From: Limimaricola sp041580155
Lineage (GTDB): Bacteria; Pseudomonadota; Alphaproteobacteria; Rhodobacterales; Rhodobacteraceae
Assembly: GCA_041580155.1 (NCBI GenBank)
Contig: JBFGEI010000178.1
Location: 1-6,498, forward strand
Direction of reading: 5' to 3'
DNA: 6,498 bases
Position numbers and translations under genes: made by a program. Shown here piece by piece: positions 1 through 4,699 of the stretch. The notes under the pieces were generated by a model. The model did not search any database, was not told the origin of the DNA, and saw only the letters and a list, made by a program, of their open reading frames with translations. Each line of letters opens with the position of its first letter. Position 1 is the first letter of the stretch.

Positions 1-545
1 GCACCCGGATCGCGACGCCGCATGGCGCCCGCCCGGTCGAGGATCTGCGGATCGGCGACAGGGTGCTGACCCGTGACCACGGTCTGCAGCCGCTGCGCTG
101 GATCGGCCGCCGCACCGTGCCGGCGCAGGGCAGCTTCGCGCCGATCCGGCTGCGCCCCGGGGTGCTGATCGGGCTCGATTCGGACCTGGTGGTCTCGCCG
201 CAGCACCGGATGCTGTTCCGCGGCTACCGCGCCGAGCTGCTGTTCGGCGACAGCGAGGTGCTGGTGGCCGCGGCGCATCTGGTCGATGGCCGGGCGGTGA
301 CACGCGATCCCGGCGGCCTAGTGACCTACATCCACCTGATGTTCGACGATCACCAGGTGATCTACGCCGAGGGCGCCGCCACCGAGAGCTTCCATCCCGG
401 CGCGATGGGGCTGTCGGCGCTCGACGCCGGCGCGCGCGAGGAACTGTTCGCACTGTTCCCGGAATTGCGCGCGATGCCGGCCAGCTACGGCCCGACGGCG
501 CGGCGTTGCCTGAAGCGGCACGAGGCAAGCTTGATCCGGGCCTGA
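1..545 (+). CDS. Hint domain-containing protein, C-terminal part (5' end outside window)
   Basis: The reading frame is open from the left edge (first full codon at base 3) to a TGA at 543-545, giving 180 visible residues. The start codon lies outside the window. The first residues read TRIATPHGARPVEDLRIGDRV, the stretch that normally follows the nucleophilic Cys of a Hint domain (Hedgehog/intein fold, the Hint_2 type common in Rhodobacterales), so that Cys should lie just beyond the edge. Further Hint-like signatures are VSPQHRM (about visible residues 64-70) and TYIHLMFDDHQVIYAEG (about 108-124), with histidines expected at the self-processing site. The C-terminal tail after the Hint domain is short. 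Such proteins are often exported or surface proteins that may self-cleave or attach covalently, but the substrate and N-terminal domains cannot be seen here. The gene converges with the di-haem peroxidase. Family assignment is firm; biological role is unknown. Confidence 0.85.
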   Translation, partial: TRIATPHGARPVEDLRIGDRVLTRDHGLQPLRWIGRRTVPAQGSFAPIRLRPGVLIGLDSDLVVSPQHRMLFRGYRAELLFGDSEVLVAAAHLVDGRAVTRDPGGLVTYIHLMFDDHQVIYAEGAATESFHPGAMGLSALDAGAREELFALFPELRAMPASYGPTARRCLKRHEASLIRA

Positions 546-557
546 CCCGGGCCTTTA

Positions 558-1883
558 TCAGCGCCGCGGCACCGGCAGCCCGCTCGGCACCGTCTCGGGC
601 ACCCCGAGCCGGCCGGTGATCGCCACCGGATCGGTCAGCGCGTGCAGGAAGGCGGTCAGCGCCGCGATCTCCTCGGCCGCCAGCAGCTGCGCCGGGGTGG
701 TGACCGCGGCGGCGATCGCGGCGACCTCGTCGGGCGCATCCAGAATCCGCCAATCCTCGACCGGCATGTCCGGCAGCAGCGCTTCGTCGCGGCGATAGGC
801 GGCCAGCGCCGTCACCGGGTCGGCATGGCCGGCGATGAAGCGCTCGAGGCTGCGATACGCCCCTGCGTGGCCGTAAGGCGCGGTCAGCGCCACGTTGCGC
901 AGCGACGGGGTGCGGAAGGCATAGAGATCGGCCGGATCGCCGGTCACCCGGTAGCGGCCCTCGTCGCGGGCGTTGCTCTCGAATCGCGCCGCCTTGCCGG
1001 GGCCCAGCTGCGGCTCGGCCATGGCGTGAAAGCCGTGATCGGTCTGGAACGGGCCGGAATGGCAGTCGGCGCAGCCGGCCTCGCCGTAGAACAGCGCCAG
1101 CCCGGTCTCGGCCAGCGGCTCCAGCGCGGTGCCGTCGCGCAGCCGGGCGTCGAACGGGCTGGTGTCCGAGCGGAACTCGAAGCCGATGAAACCGGCGATC
1201 GCGTTGGAAATGTCGGTGAAGCCGATCTGCTCGGGCGCAAGCCCGTAGACCGTCTCGAAGCGCGCGGCATAGTCCGGCAGCGCCGCCACCCGGCGCGCGA
1301 TCAGGTCCCAGGCGCCGCCCGGCCCGGTCAGCACCCCCTGCCGCACCGCGCGGGCGACCTCGTTCTCGCTGTAATGCCCGGCCATCTCGTCGGGGCTCAG
1401 CACCGGGAACATGGTCTGCGCCGACAGCATCGAGGCGAAGCCTTCGGTCATGTCGGCGTCGAGCGGGGTTCGCATGCCGCCCGGCGCCAGGTCGTCAAGC
1501 TCGACCCGGCCGTCGTGGAACATCGACACGTAGCTTTGCGCCGCGATGTTCCACAGCGCCTGGCTGTTGCGCGGCACCCGCTGCTCGGGCGGATTCTGCG
1601 GGTCGATGCGGCGCGCCGGGCCAAGCCCGATGCCGCCGTCGCCCAGCGGCAGAGACACCCCGTCCGAGGTGCCGAAATCCGGATGGTGGCAGGTGGCGCA
1701 GGCGACTTCCCGGTTGCCCGACAGGATCGGGTCGTAGAACAGCAGCCGGCCAAGTTCGGCCTCGGCCGGATTCGGCGCCGGCCAGTCGCTGTCGATCGGC
1801 GGCGCCGGCAGGTCCGGCGCGGCGGCTGCCGGCAGTGCCAAGCCGCCCAGCAGCGCCACGATCGCGTGGACTGGTGATATCAT
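558..1883 (-). CDS. Di-haem cytochrome c peroxidase / MauG-family protein, periplasmic
   Basis: This is a complete 441-residue protein. I chose the ATG at 1883-1881 because it is preceded by a good ribosome binding site (GGGAGA, seven bases before it) and opens a clear signal peptide: a hydrophobic stretch, then PAAAAPDLP, with likely cleavage near residues 21-23. The frame stays open upstream to 2168, but that part is Arg/Pro-rich and overlaps imuA. Two CxxCH haem c sites are present: CATCH at 62-66 and CADCH at 271-275, one per cytochrome domain, as in bacterial di-haem peroxidases and MauG. Other family marks are LGRLLFYDPILSGN (44-57), FHDGR (122-126) and RTPSLRNVALTAPYGHAG (324-341). Known members reduce H2O2 with electrons from small cytochromes or copper proteins, or oxidise protein substrates (MauG). 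No mau genes are visible, so a MauG role is not supported. The protein should act in the periplasm. It is transcribed divergently from the SOS mutagenesis cassette. Confidence 0.92.
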   Translation of the reverse strand: MISPVHAIVALLGGLALPAAAAPDLPAPPIDSDWPAPNPAEAELGRLLFYDPILSGNREVACATCHHPDFGTSDGVSLPLGDGGIGLGPARRIDPQNPPEQRVPRNSQALWNIAAQSYVSMFHDGRVELDDLAPGGMRTPLDADMTEGFASMLSAQTMFPVLSPDEMAGHYSENEVARAVRQGVLTGPGGAWDLIARRVAALPDYAARFETVYGLAPEQIGFTDISNAIAGFIGFEFRSDTSPFDARLRDGTALEPLAETGLALFYGEAGCADCHSGPFQTDHGFHAMAEPQLGPGKAARFESNARDEGRYRVTGDPADLYAFRTPSLRNVALTAPYGHAGAYRSLERFIAGHADPVTALAAYRRDEALLPDMPVEDWRILDAPDEVAAIAAAVTTPAQLLAAEEIAALTAFLHALTDPVAITGRLGVPETVPSGLPVPRR

Positions 1884-1890
1884 GACCGGC

Positions 1891-1896
1891 TCTCCC
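1891..1896 (-). promoter_or_regulatory. Ribosome binding site of the di-haem peroxidase gene
   Basis: Read on the minus strand, GGGAGA lies seven bases before the ATG at 1883. It is the feature that fixes this start over upstream in-frame alternatives, and it fits the signal peptide that begins at this ATG. Confidence 0.75.
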
Positions 1897-1928
1897 GCTG
1901 CGGCTCTGGCATCGCAGGATGCCGCAGC
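1897..1928 (-). promoter_or_regulatory. Hairpin in the 5' leader of the di-haem peroxidase
   Basis: An inner perfect stem (GGCATC at 1908-1913 with GATGCC at 1918-1923, 4-base loop) is enclosed by an outer stem (GCTGC at 1897-1901 with GCAGC at 1924-1928), with six unpaired bases on one side. In the minus-strand transcript the structure ends directly beside the GGGAGA ribosome binding site, so it could affect translation or mRNA stability. The pairing is read from the sequence; a regulatory role is inference. Confidence 0.4.
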
Positions 1929-1959
1929 GCGTGACGCGTCGCAATGCCGCATCCGGGGT

Positions 1960-1988
1960 TTGACGAAACGCCCGGGGTGGAGTAGAAC
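1960..1988 (+). promoter_or_regulatory. Sigma-70-like promoter of the imuA-imuB-dnaE2 cassette
   Basis: A -35 element TTGACG (1960-1965, five of six consensus bases) is separated by exactly 17 bases from TAGAAC (1983-1988, four of six bases of a -10). The start site would fall near 1995, giving a short leader before the imuA start. The -10 overlaps the first half of the LexA box, which is the expected geometry for repression by blocking RNA polymerase. Confidence 0.6.
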
Positions 1989-1999
1989 AAAATGAGAAC
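1985..1999 (+). promoter_or_regulatory. LexA (SOS) box, GAAC-N7-GAAC
   Basis: The sequence GAACAAAATGAGAAC is an exact match to the direct-repeat LexA site known from alphaproteobacteria (GAAC-N7-GAAC; GTTC-N7-GTTC on the other strand). It lies over the -10 of the predicted promoter and 21 bases before the preferred imuA start, in a locally AT-richer patch. This cassette is a classic LexA regulon member in the class. The match is direct; the repression is inferred from family knowledge. Confidence 0.9.
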
Positions 2000-2007
2000 A
2001 TAAACCT

Positions 2008-2015
2008 GGTGAGAG
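2008..2015 (+). promoter_or_regulatory. Ribosome binding site deciding the imuA start
   Basis: GGTGAGAG lies five bases before the GTG at 2021. It overlaps the alternative GTG at 2009, which has no purine-rich site of its own, so 2021 is preferred. The choice changes the protein by four residues only. Confidence 0.5.
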
Positions 2016-2020
2016 TTTCC

Positions 2021-2695
2021 GTGACGTGCGCTTCGTCCGCCCCCCCCGCCCCGTTTTCCATCTCCGTGCCGAGTTCGTGCGCGGCGCCGGAACCGCGCCA
2101 GCCGACGCTGGCCGAGGTCTTCGCCGACACCGCGGTGGACGCGGCGGCGCCGGGCTTCGTGCTGGCACATCTGCGGGGGCTGACCGGGCCGGTGCTGTGG
2201 ATACAGGACCGGCTGTCGTGCCGCGAGACCGGGCGTCCGTTCCCGCCCGGGATGGGCGGCTGCGAGTTGCTGCACCTGCAGGTGTCGCGCCCGGTGGACG
2301 TGCTCTGGGCGATGGAACAGGGGCTGTCCTGCTCCGGCCTCTCGGCGGTGATCGGCGAGATCTGGGGCGATGCTCCGGCGGTGGATTTCACCGCGACCAA
2401 GCGGCTGGCGCTGCGCTCCGAAGCGCAGGGCGTCCCGGCCTGGCTGATCCGGCGCGCCGCCTCGGCCGATCTCAGCGCCGCGCGCGAACGCTGGCGCATC
2501 GGGTCGCTGCCGTCGCGGCCCGATCCGGACGACCGGCGGGCGCCCGGGGCGCCGCTGTGGCAGGCCGCGCTGTTTCGCGCCCGATGGCGCGCGCCGGCCG
2601 ACTGGGTGGCCGGCCATGATCCGGCGACGGGCAACCTCGTCTTCGGCCATAGCGTCGAGATGGCCGAACCGGCGGACACCCGTCTCTCGGCCTGA
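2021..2695 (+). CDS. imuA: ImuA, accessory protein of the SOS mutagenesis cassette
   Basis: The preferred GTG start at 2021 gives 224 residues; GTG at 2009 would give 228. The first 27 or so residues are Ser/Pro/Ala-rich and look poorly structured. The conserved ImuA core follows: LAEVFAD (30-36), GPVLWIQDRLSCRETGRPF (56-74), VLWAMEQGLSCSGLSAVIGEIWG (94-116), and VDFTATKRLALRSEAQGVPAWLIRR (121-145). This matches the alphaproteobacterial ImuA family, which resembles RecA/SulA-like domains. I see no intact Walker A motif, so ATP use is doubtful. Family knowledge assigns ImuA a role in DNA-damage-induced mutagenesis with ImuB and DnaE2, probably as an accessory and regulatory protein in the cytoplasm. 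It is the first gene behind the LexA-controlled promoter. Unusually, imuB does not follow at once: a 393-bp spacer lies between them. Confidence 0.88.
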   Translation: MTCASSAPPAPFSISVPSSCAAPEPRQPTLAEVFADTAVDAAAPGFVLAHLRGLTGPVLWIQDRLSCRETGRPFPPGMGGCELLHLQVSRPVDVLWAMEQGLSCSGLSAVIGEIWGDAPAVDFTATKRLALRSEAQGVPAWLIRRAASADLSAARERWRIGSLPSRPDPDDRRAPGAPLWQAALFRARWRAPADWVAGHDPATGNLVFGHSVEMAEPADTRLSA

Positions 2696-2715
2696 CCCGG
2701 AGCGTGACCGGCCGA
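2687..2715 (+). repeat. Inverted repeat spanning the imuA stop codon
   Basis: TCGGCC (2687-2692) pairs with GGCCGA (2710-2715) around a 17-base loop that contains the imuA TGA. It has no T-run after it, so it is not a convincing terminator. It is the first of the inverted repeats that fill the imuA-imuB spacer. A six-base arm is weak evidence alone in DNA this GC-rich. Confidence 0.3.
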
Positions 2716-2849
2716 TGCGACACCCCTTGCAGTTCAGACCATATCTGGTGCGCCATGCCGGCCGCCGGACGGCGTCTTGGGGGACGCCGGCGGGGACCGC
2801 ATGGCGCACCGCGCCGCGCGCTGGCTGCGGAACCGGACGACGACGATGA
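2715..2849 (+). CDS. Possible small ORF, 44 residues, between imuA and imuB (doubtful)
   Basis: ATG at 2715 opens MRHPLQFRPYLVRHAGRR and ends with TGA at 2847-2849. A GGAG at 2699-2702 lies 12 bases upstream, rather far for a ribosome binding site. The stop overlaps an ATG at 2846 (ATGA), in frame with imuB, an arrangement typical of translational coupling. The product is basic, with no recognised domain or signal. The large 2747-2810 inverted repeat lies inside it, which argues that RNA or DNA structure rather than protein may be under selection. I do not recognise it and give it low confidence. Confidence 0.15.
   Translation: MRHPLQFRPYLVRHAGRRTASWGTPAGTAWRTAPRAGCGTGRRR
2747..2810 (+). repeat. 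Large compound inverted repeat, 12-bp perfect outer arms
   Basis: GGTGCGCCATGC (2747-2758) and GCATGGCGCACC (2799-2810) are perfect reverse complements. Inside them a second perfect stem, CGGCGTC (2770-2776) with GACGCCG (2783-2789), closes a TTGGGG loop. CCGC (2762-2765) can also pair with GCGG (2790-2793). Together they could form a long branched or extended hairpin in RNA, or a cruciform in DNA. Confidence 0.7.
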
Positions 2850-2880
2850 CGGGCGAGGACAAGCTGCCCGTCCTCGCCCG
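2850..2880 (+). repeat. Perfect 11-bp inverted repeat with 9-base loop
   Basis: CGGGCGAGGAC (2850-2860) and GTCCTCGCCCG (2870-2880) are exact reverse complements around AAGCTGCCC. The stem would be very stable. No T-run follows on either strand, so it is not a canonical intrinsic terminator. It begins four bases after ATG 2846, so it would hinder initiation there, which favours the downstream imuB start at 3089. Confidence 0.75.
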
Positions 2881-2946
2881 ATTCCGCGCCGCCACCCCGA
2901 TCCAGCCTGTCGCCGCGGCCGCGTTTGGCCTTGATCCGCGCATCGC

Positions 2947-2971
2947 GCCGCCGGCGGCTGCGCGGCAGCCG
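2947..2971 (+). repeat. Overlapping palindrome and hairpin
   Basis: GCCGCCGGCGGC (2947-2958) is a perfect 12-bp palindrome. It overlaps a perfect 7-bp hairpin, CGGCTGC (2955-2961) with GCAGCCG (2965-2971), around a three-base loop. The two structures are mutually exclusive because they share 2955-2958. Confidence 0.5.
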
Positions 2972-2978
2972 CTGCGGA

Positions 2979-3027
2979 CCGGACCCGACTCCGCCCCGCC
3001 CGCAAGGGCGACGGGCGCGGGGTCCGG
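2979..3027 (+). repeat. Two-part inverted repeat, 8-bp outer and 6-bp inner arms
   Basis: CCGGACCC (2979-2986) pairs with GGGTCCGG (3020-3027), and inside it CGCCCG (2997-3002) pairs with CGGGCG (3012-3017) around a nine-base loop. A further short repeat, GTCCC (3056-3060) with GGGAC (3065-3069), follows just before the imuB start. Some of this pairing is expected by chance at such high GC content. Confidence 0.45.
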
Positions 3028-3088
3028 GCGGGCGGGCGTCGCCGCAGGCGCGGCTGTCCCGCACGGGACCAAGGCCGGCCGCGACGCC

Positions 3089-4633
3089 ATGGCGCGACGG
3101 ATCCTGTCGCTTCACCTGCCGCGCTTCGCGGTCGAGCGCTGGTCGACGCTGCAGGCGCGTCGCCCCGCGACCGGGGCTGATGCGCAACCTGACGACCGGC
3201 CGCTGGCGCTGGTTCTCGAAGGGCCGCACGGGCCAGTGGTGCACGCCGTCAGCGCCGCCGCCGAACGGGCCGGGGTGCGGTGCGGCAGCCGGGTGGTCGA
3301 CATGCGCGCGCTATGCCCCGATCTGCGGGTGGCGCATGCCGATCCCGGCGCCGACTTGCTGGCGCTGCGCCGGCTGATGCTCTGGGTCCGGCGCTGGTGC
3401 CCCTGGACTGCGGTCGACGGCACCGACGCGCTGGTGCTGGACATCACCGGCTCGGACCACCTCTGGGGTGGCGAAGCGGCGCTGCTGCACGAGATCGAGA
3501 CCCGGCTGGCCGGGCTTGGCCTGACCGCGGCGCTGGCGATCGCGCCGACCCGGGGCGCGGCCTGGGCGCTGGCCCGGTTCGGCACCGGCCAGGAGATCTG
3601 CAGCGCCGAGGCGTTGACCGCCCGCATCGCGCCGCTGCCGGTGCGGGCGCTGCGGCTCGATGCGACCACGGTGCTGGCGCTGGATCGGCTCGGGCTGAGC
3701 CGGGTGGCGACCCTGGCGCAGGTGCCGCGGCTGTCGTTGGCCCGACGGTTCGGACGCGGCGCGCCCTGGTCCGATCCGCTACTGCGGCTCGACCAGATCA
3801 CCGGGCAGGTCGCAGAGCCGATCGACAGCCCCGACGACCCGCCGCGCTTCGCGGTGACCGCTCGGCTCGCCGAGCCGGTGATCGACCCGCTGCCGCATCT
3901 TCCGGCGCTCGCGGCCGAACTCTGCGCCGCGCTGGAAGCGGCCGGCTTCGGCGCGCGCCGGGTGACACTGACGCTCTATCGCACCGATGGCGAGGTGGCG
4001 GCGACCGAAGCCGCGACCTCACAACCCAGCCGCGACGCCGGGCATCTGCTGCGGCTGTTCGACGGCAGGCTGGAGCGACTCGATCCGGGGTTCGGCTTCG
4101 ACCTGATCGCCTTGGCGGCCAGCGTCGCCGAGGCGCTGCCCGGGCTGCAGCGTCGGCTCGACGGCGGCGCCGAGACCGCGGCCGACCTGGCGCGGCTGGT
4201 CGACCGACTGTCGGCCCGGTTCGGCGCGCAGGCGCTGACCCGGCCGATGCCGCGCGGCAGCCACATCCCCGAACGCCAGACCGGCTGGATCCCGGCGCTG
4301 TCGGCCACGGCTCCCGGCGCCGCGTCGCCGCCGCGCCGCGACCGGCCGCTGCGGCTGTTCGCGTCACCCGAAGAGGTGCGGGTGCTCTATGCCGTGCCCG
4401 AAGGCCCGCCGGCGCAATTCGTCTGGCGCAGGCAGACGCTGCGCGTCGCCCGTTTCGCGGGCCCCGAGCGGATCGCTCCGGAATGGTGGAGCGACCGCCC
4501 CGGCAGCCGGTTGCGCGACTACTACCGTGTGGAAGACCAGAGCGGCCGCCGGTTCTGGCTCTACCGCGAAGGCGTGCTGCAGGACGGTCGTGGCGGGGTG
4601 CCACGCTGGTTCGTGCATGGTGCCTTCGGATGA
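3089..4633 (+). CDS. imuB: ImuB, Y-family DNA polymerase homologue, probably non-catalytic
   Basis: The ATG at 3089 gives 514 residues and begins MARRILSLHLPRFAVERW, the usual ImuB opening. Its ribosome binding site is poor (AAGG, 14 bases away). An in-frame ATG at 2846 would add 81 low-complexity residues. The palm region lacks the Y-family active site: the first acidic motif (normally DxD near residue 8) reads LSLHLPRF, and the SxDE motif corresponds to TDALVLDITG (112-121) with Ala in place of Glu. Helix-hairpin-helix-like (about 190-225) and little-finger (about 250-350) regions follow. QRRLDG (354-359) sits where other ImuB proteins carry a beta-clamp-binding motif. A conserved C-terminal part with LRLFASPEEVRVLY (421-434) and DYYRVEDQSGRRFWLYRE (477-494) ends the protein. 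Family knowledge: ImuB links DnaE2 to the clamp and to ImuA during translesion synthesis. It shares reading frame with dnaE2, 66 bp downstream. Confidence 0.92.
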   Translation: MARRILSLHLPRFAVERWSTLQARRPATGADAQPDDRPLALVLEGPHGPVVHAVSAAAERAGVRCGSRVVDMRALCPDLRVAHADPGADLLALRRLMLWVRRWCPWTAVDGTDALVLDITGSDHLWGGEAALLHEIETRLAGLGLTAALAIAPTRGAAWALARFGTGQEICSAEALTARIAPLPVRALRLDATTVLALDRLGLSRVATLAQVPRLSLARRFGRGAPWSDPLLRLDQITGQVAEPIDSPDDPPRFAVTARLAEPVIDPLPHLPALAAELCAALEAAGFGARRVTLTLYRTDGEVAATEAATSQPSRDAGHLLRLFDGRLERLDPGFGFDLIALAASVAEALPGLQRRLDGGAETAADLARLVDRLSARFGAQALTRPMPRGSHIPERQTGWIPALSATAPGAASPPRRDRPLRLFASPEEVRVLYAVPEGPPAQFVWRRQTLRVARFAGPERIAPEWWSDRPGSRLRDYYRVEDQSGRRFWLYREGVLQDGRGGVPRWFVHGAFG

Positions 4634-4641
4634 GCCGGGCA

Positions 4642-4662
4642 AAAATCCTTGCCAAGGATTTT
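4642..4662 (+). repeat. Perfect palindrome before dnaE2 (10-bp arms)
   Basis: AAAATCCTTG (4642-4651) and CAAGGATTTT (4653-4662) are perfect reverse complements around one base. It is strikingly AT-rich against its surroundings. It starts eight bases after the imuB stop and is followed at once by a second palindrome. The form resembles small palindromic repeats that I recall between genes in Rhodobacterales genomes; that is memory, not a search result. Confidence 0.8.
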
Positions 4663-4663
4663 G

Positions 4664-4688
4664 GCAGAACGTCCTGCGGACGTTCTGC
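4664..4688 (+). repeat. Perfect 11-bp hairpin directly upstream of the dnaE2 start
   Basis: GCAGAACGTCC (4664-4674) and GGACGTTCTGC (4678-4688) are exact reverse complements with a TGC loop. The structure ends 11 bases before the dnaE2 ATG, so it occupies the region where a ribosome binding site should be. No clear Shine-Dalgarno sequence is left between it and the ATG. There is no T-run, so it is not a standard terminator. Confidence 0.8.
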
Positions 4689-4699
4689 GCGGCAGCGCC

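Larger units (their letters stand above)
2696..3088 (+). other. imuA-imuB spacer rich in inverted repeats, no confident gene
   Basis: This 393-bp stretch interrupts an operon whose genes are usually tightly packed. It is very GC-rich except for a small AT-richer patch around 2727-2748. It holds nested or successive inverted repeats at 2747-2810, 2850-2880, 2947-2971, 2979-3027 and 3056-3069, several of them perfect. No second LexA box or strong promoter is visible. Two coding readings are possible but weak. One is a 44-residue ORF (2715-2849). The other is an 81-residue N-terminal extension of ImuB starting at ATG 2846, rich in Ala, Pro, Gly and Arg with high third-position G/C. The spacer could be a structured leader or attenuator for imuB-dnaE2, an inserted palindromic element, or an extended ImuB coding region. 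Confidence 0.5.

Noticed and set aside
536..550. Short hairpin at the convergent gene ends (CCGGG with CCCGG, 5-base loop) as a bidirectional terminator
   Set aside because: The stem is only 5 bp, overlaps the Hint gene stop codon, and is followed by just TTT; too weak to call in DNA this GC-rich.
642..1877. Long plus-strand ORF (411 codons) antisense to the peroxidase
   Set aside because: It is a GC-driven shadow of the peroxidase; its Arg/Gly/His-rich translation matches no family, while the opposite strand has two haem sites and a signal peptide.
1884..2168. 95-residue N-terminal extension of the di-haem peroxidase frame
   Set aside because: It is Arg/Pro-rich, overlaps the imuA promoter, LexA box and imuA coding region, and would hide the clear signal peptide and ribosome binding site at 1883.
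2727..2750. Internal promoter in the AT-richer patch of the imuA-imuB spacer
   Set aside because: TTGCAG could serve as a -35, but no acceptable -10 lies 16-18 bases downstream, and no LexA half-sites are correctly spaced.
2850..2880. Intrinsic terminator between imuA and imuB
   Set aside because: The stem is strong, but no T-run follows on either strand, and termination here would cut off imuB and dnaE2 from their only visible promoter.
1495..3244. Long minus-strand ORFs across imuA and the spacer
   Set aside because: Their translations are Arg/Ser/Ala/Pro-rich with no domain, they overlap each other in different frames, and they oppose the well-supported imuA.
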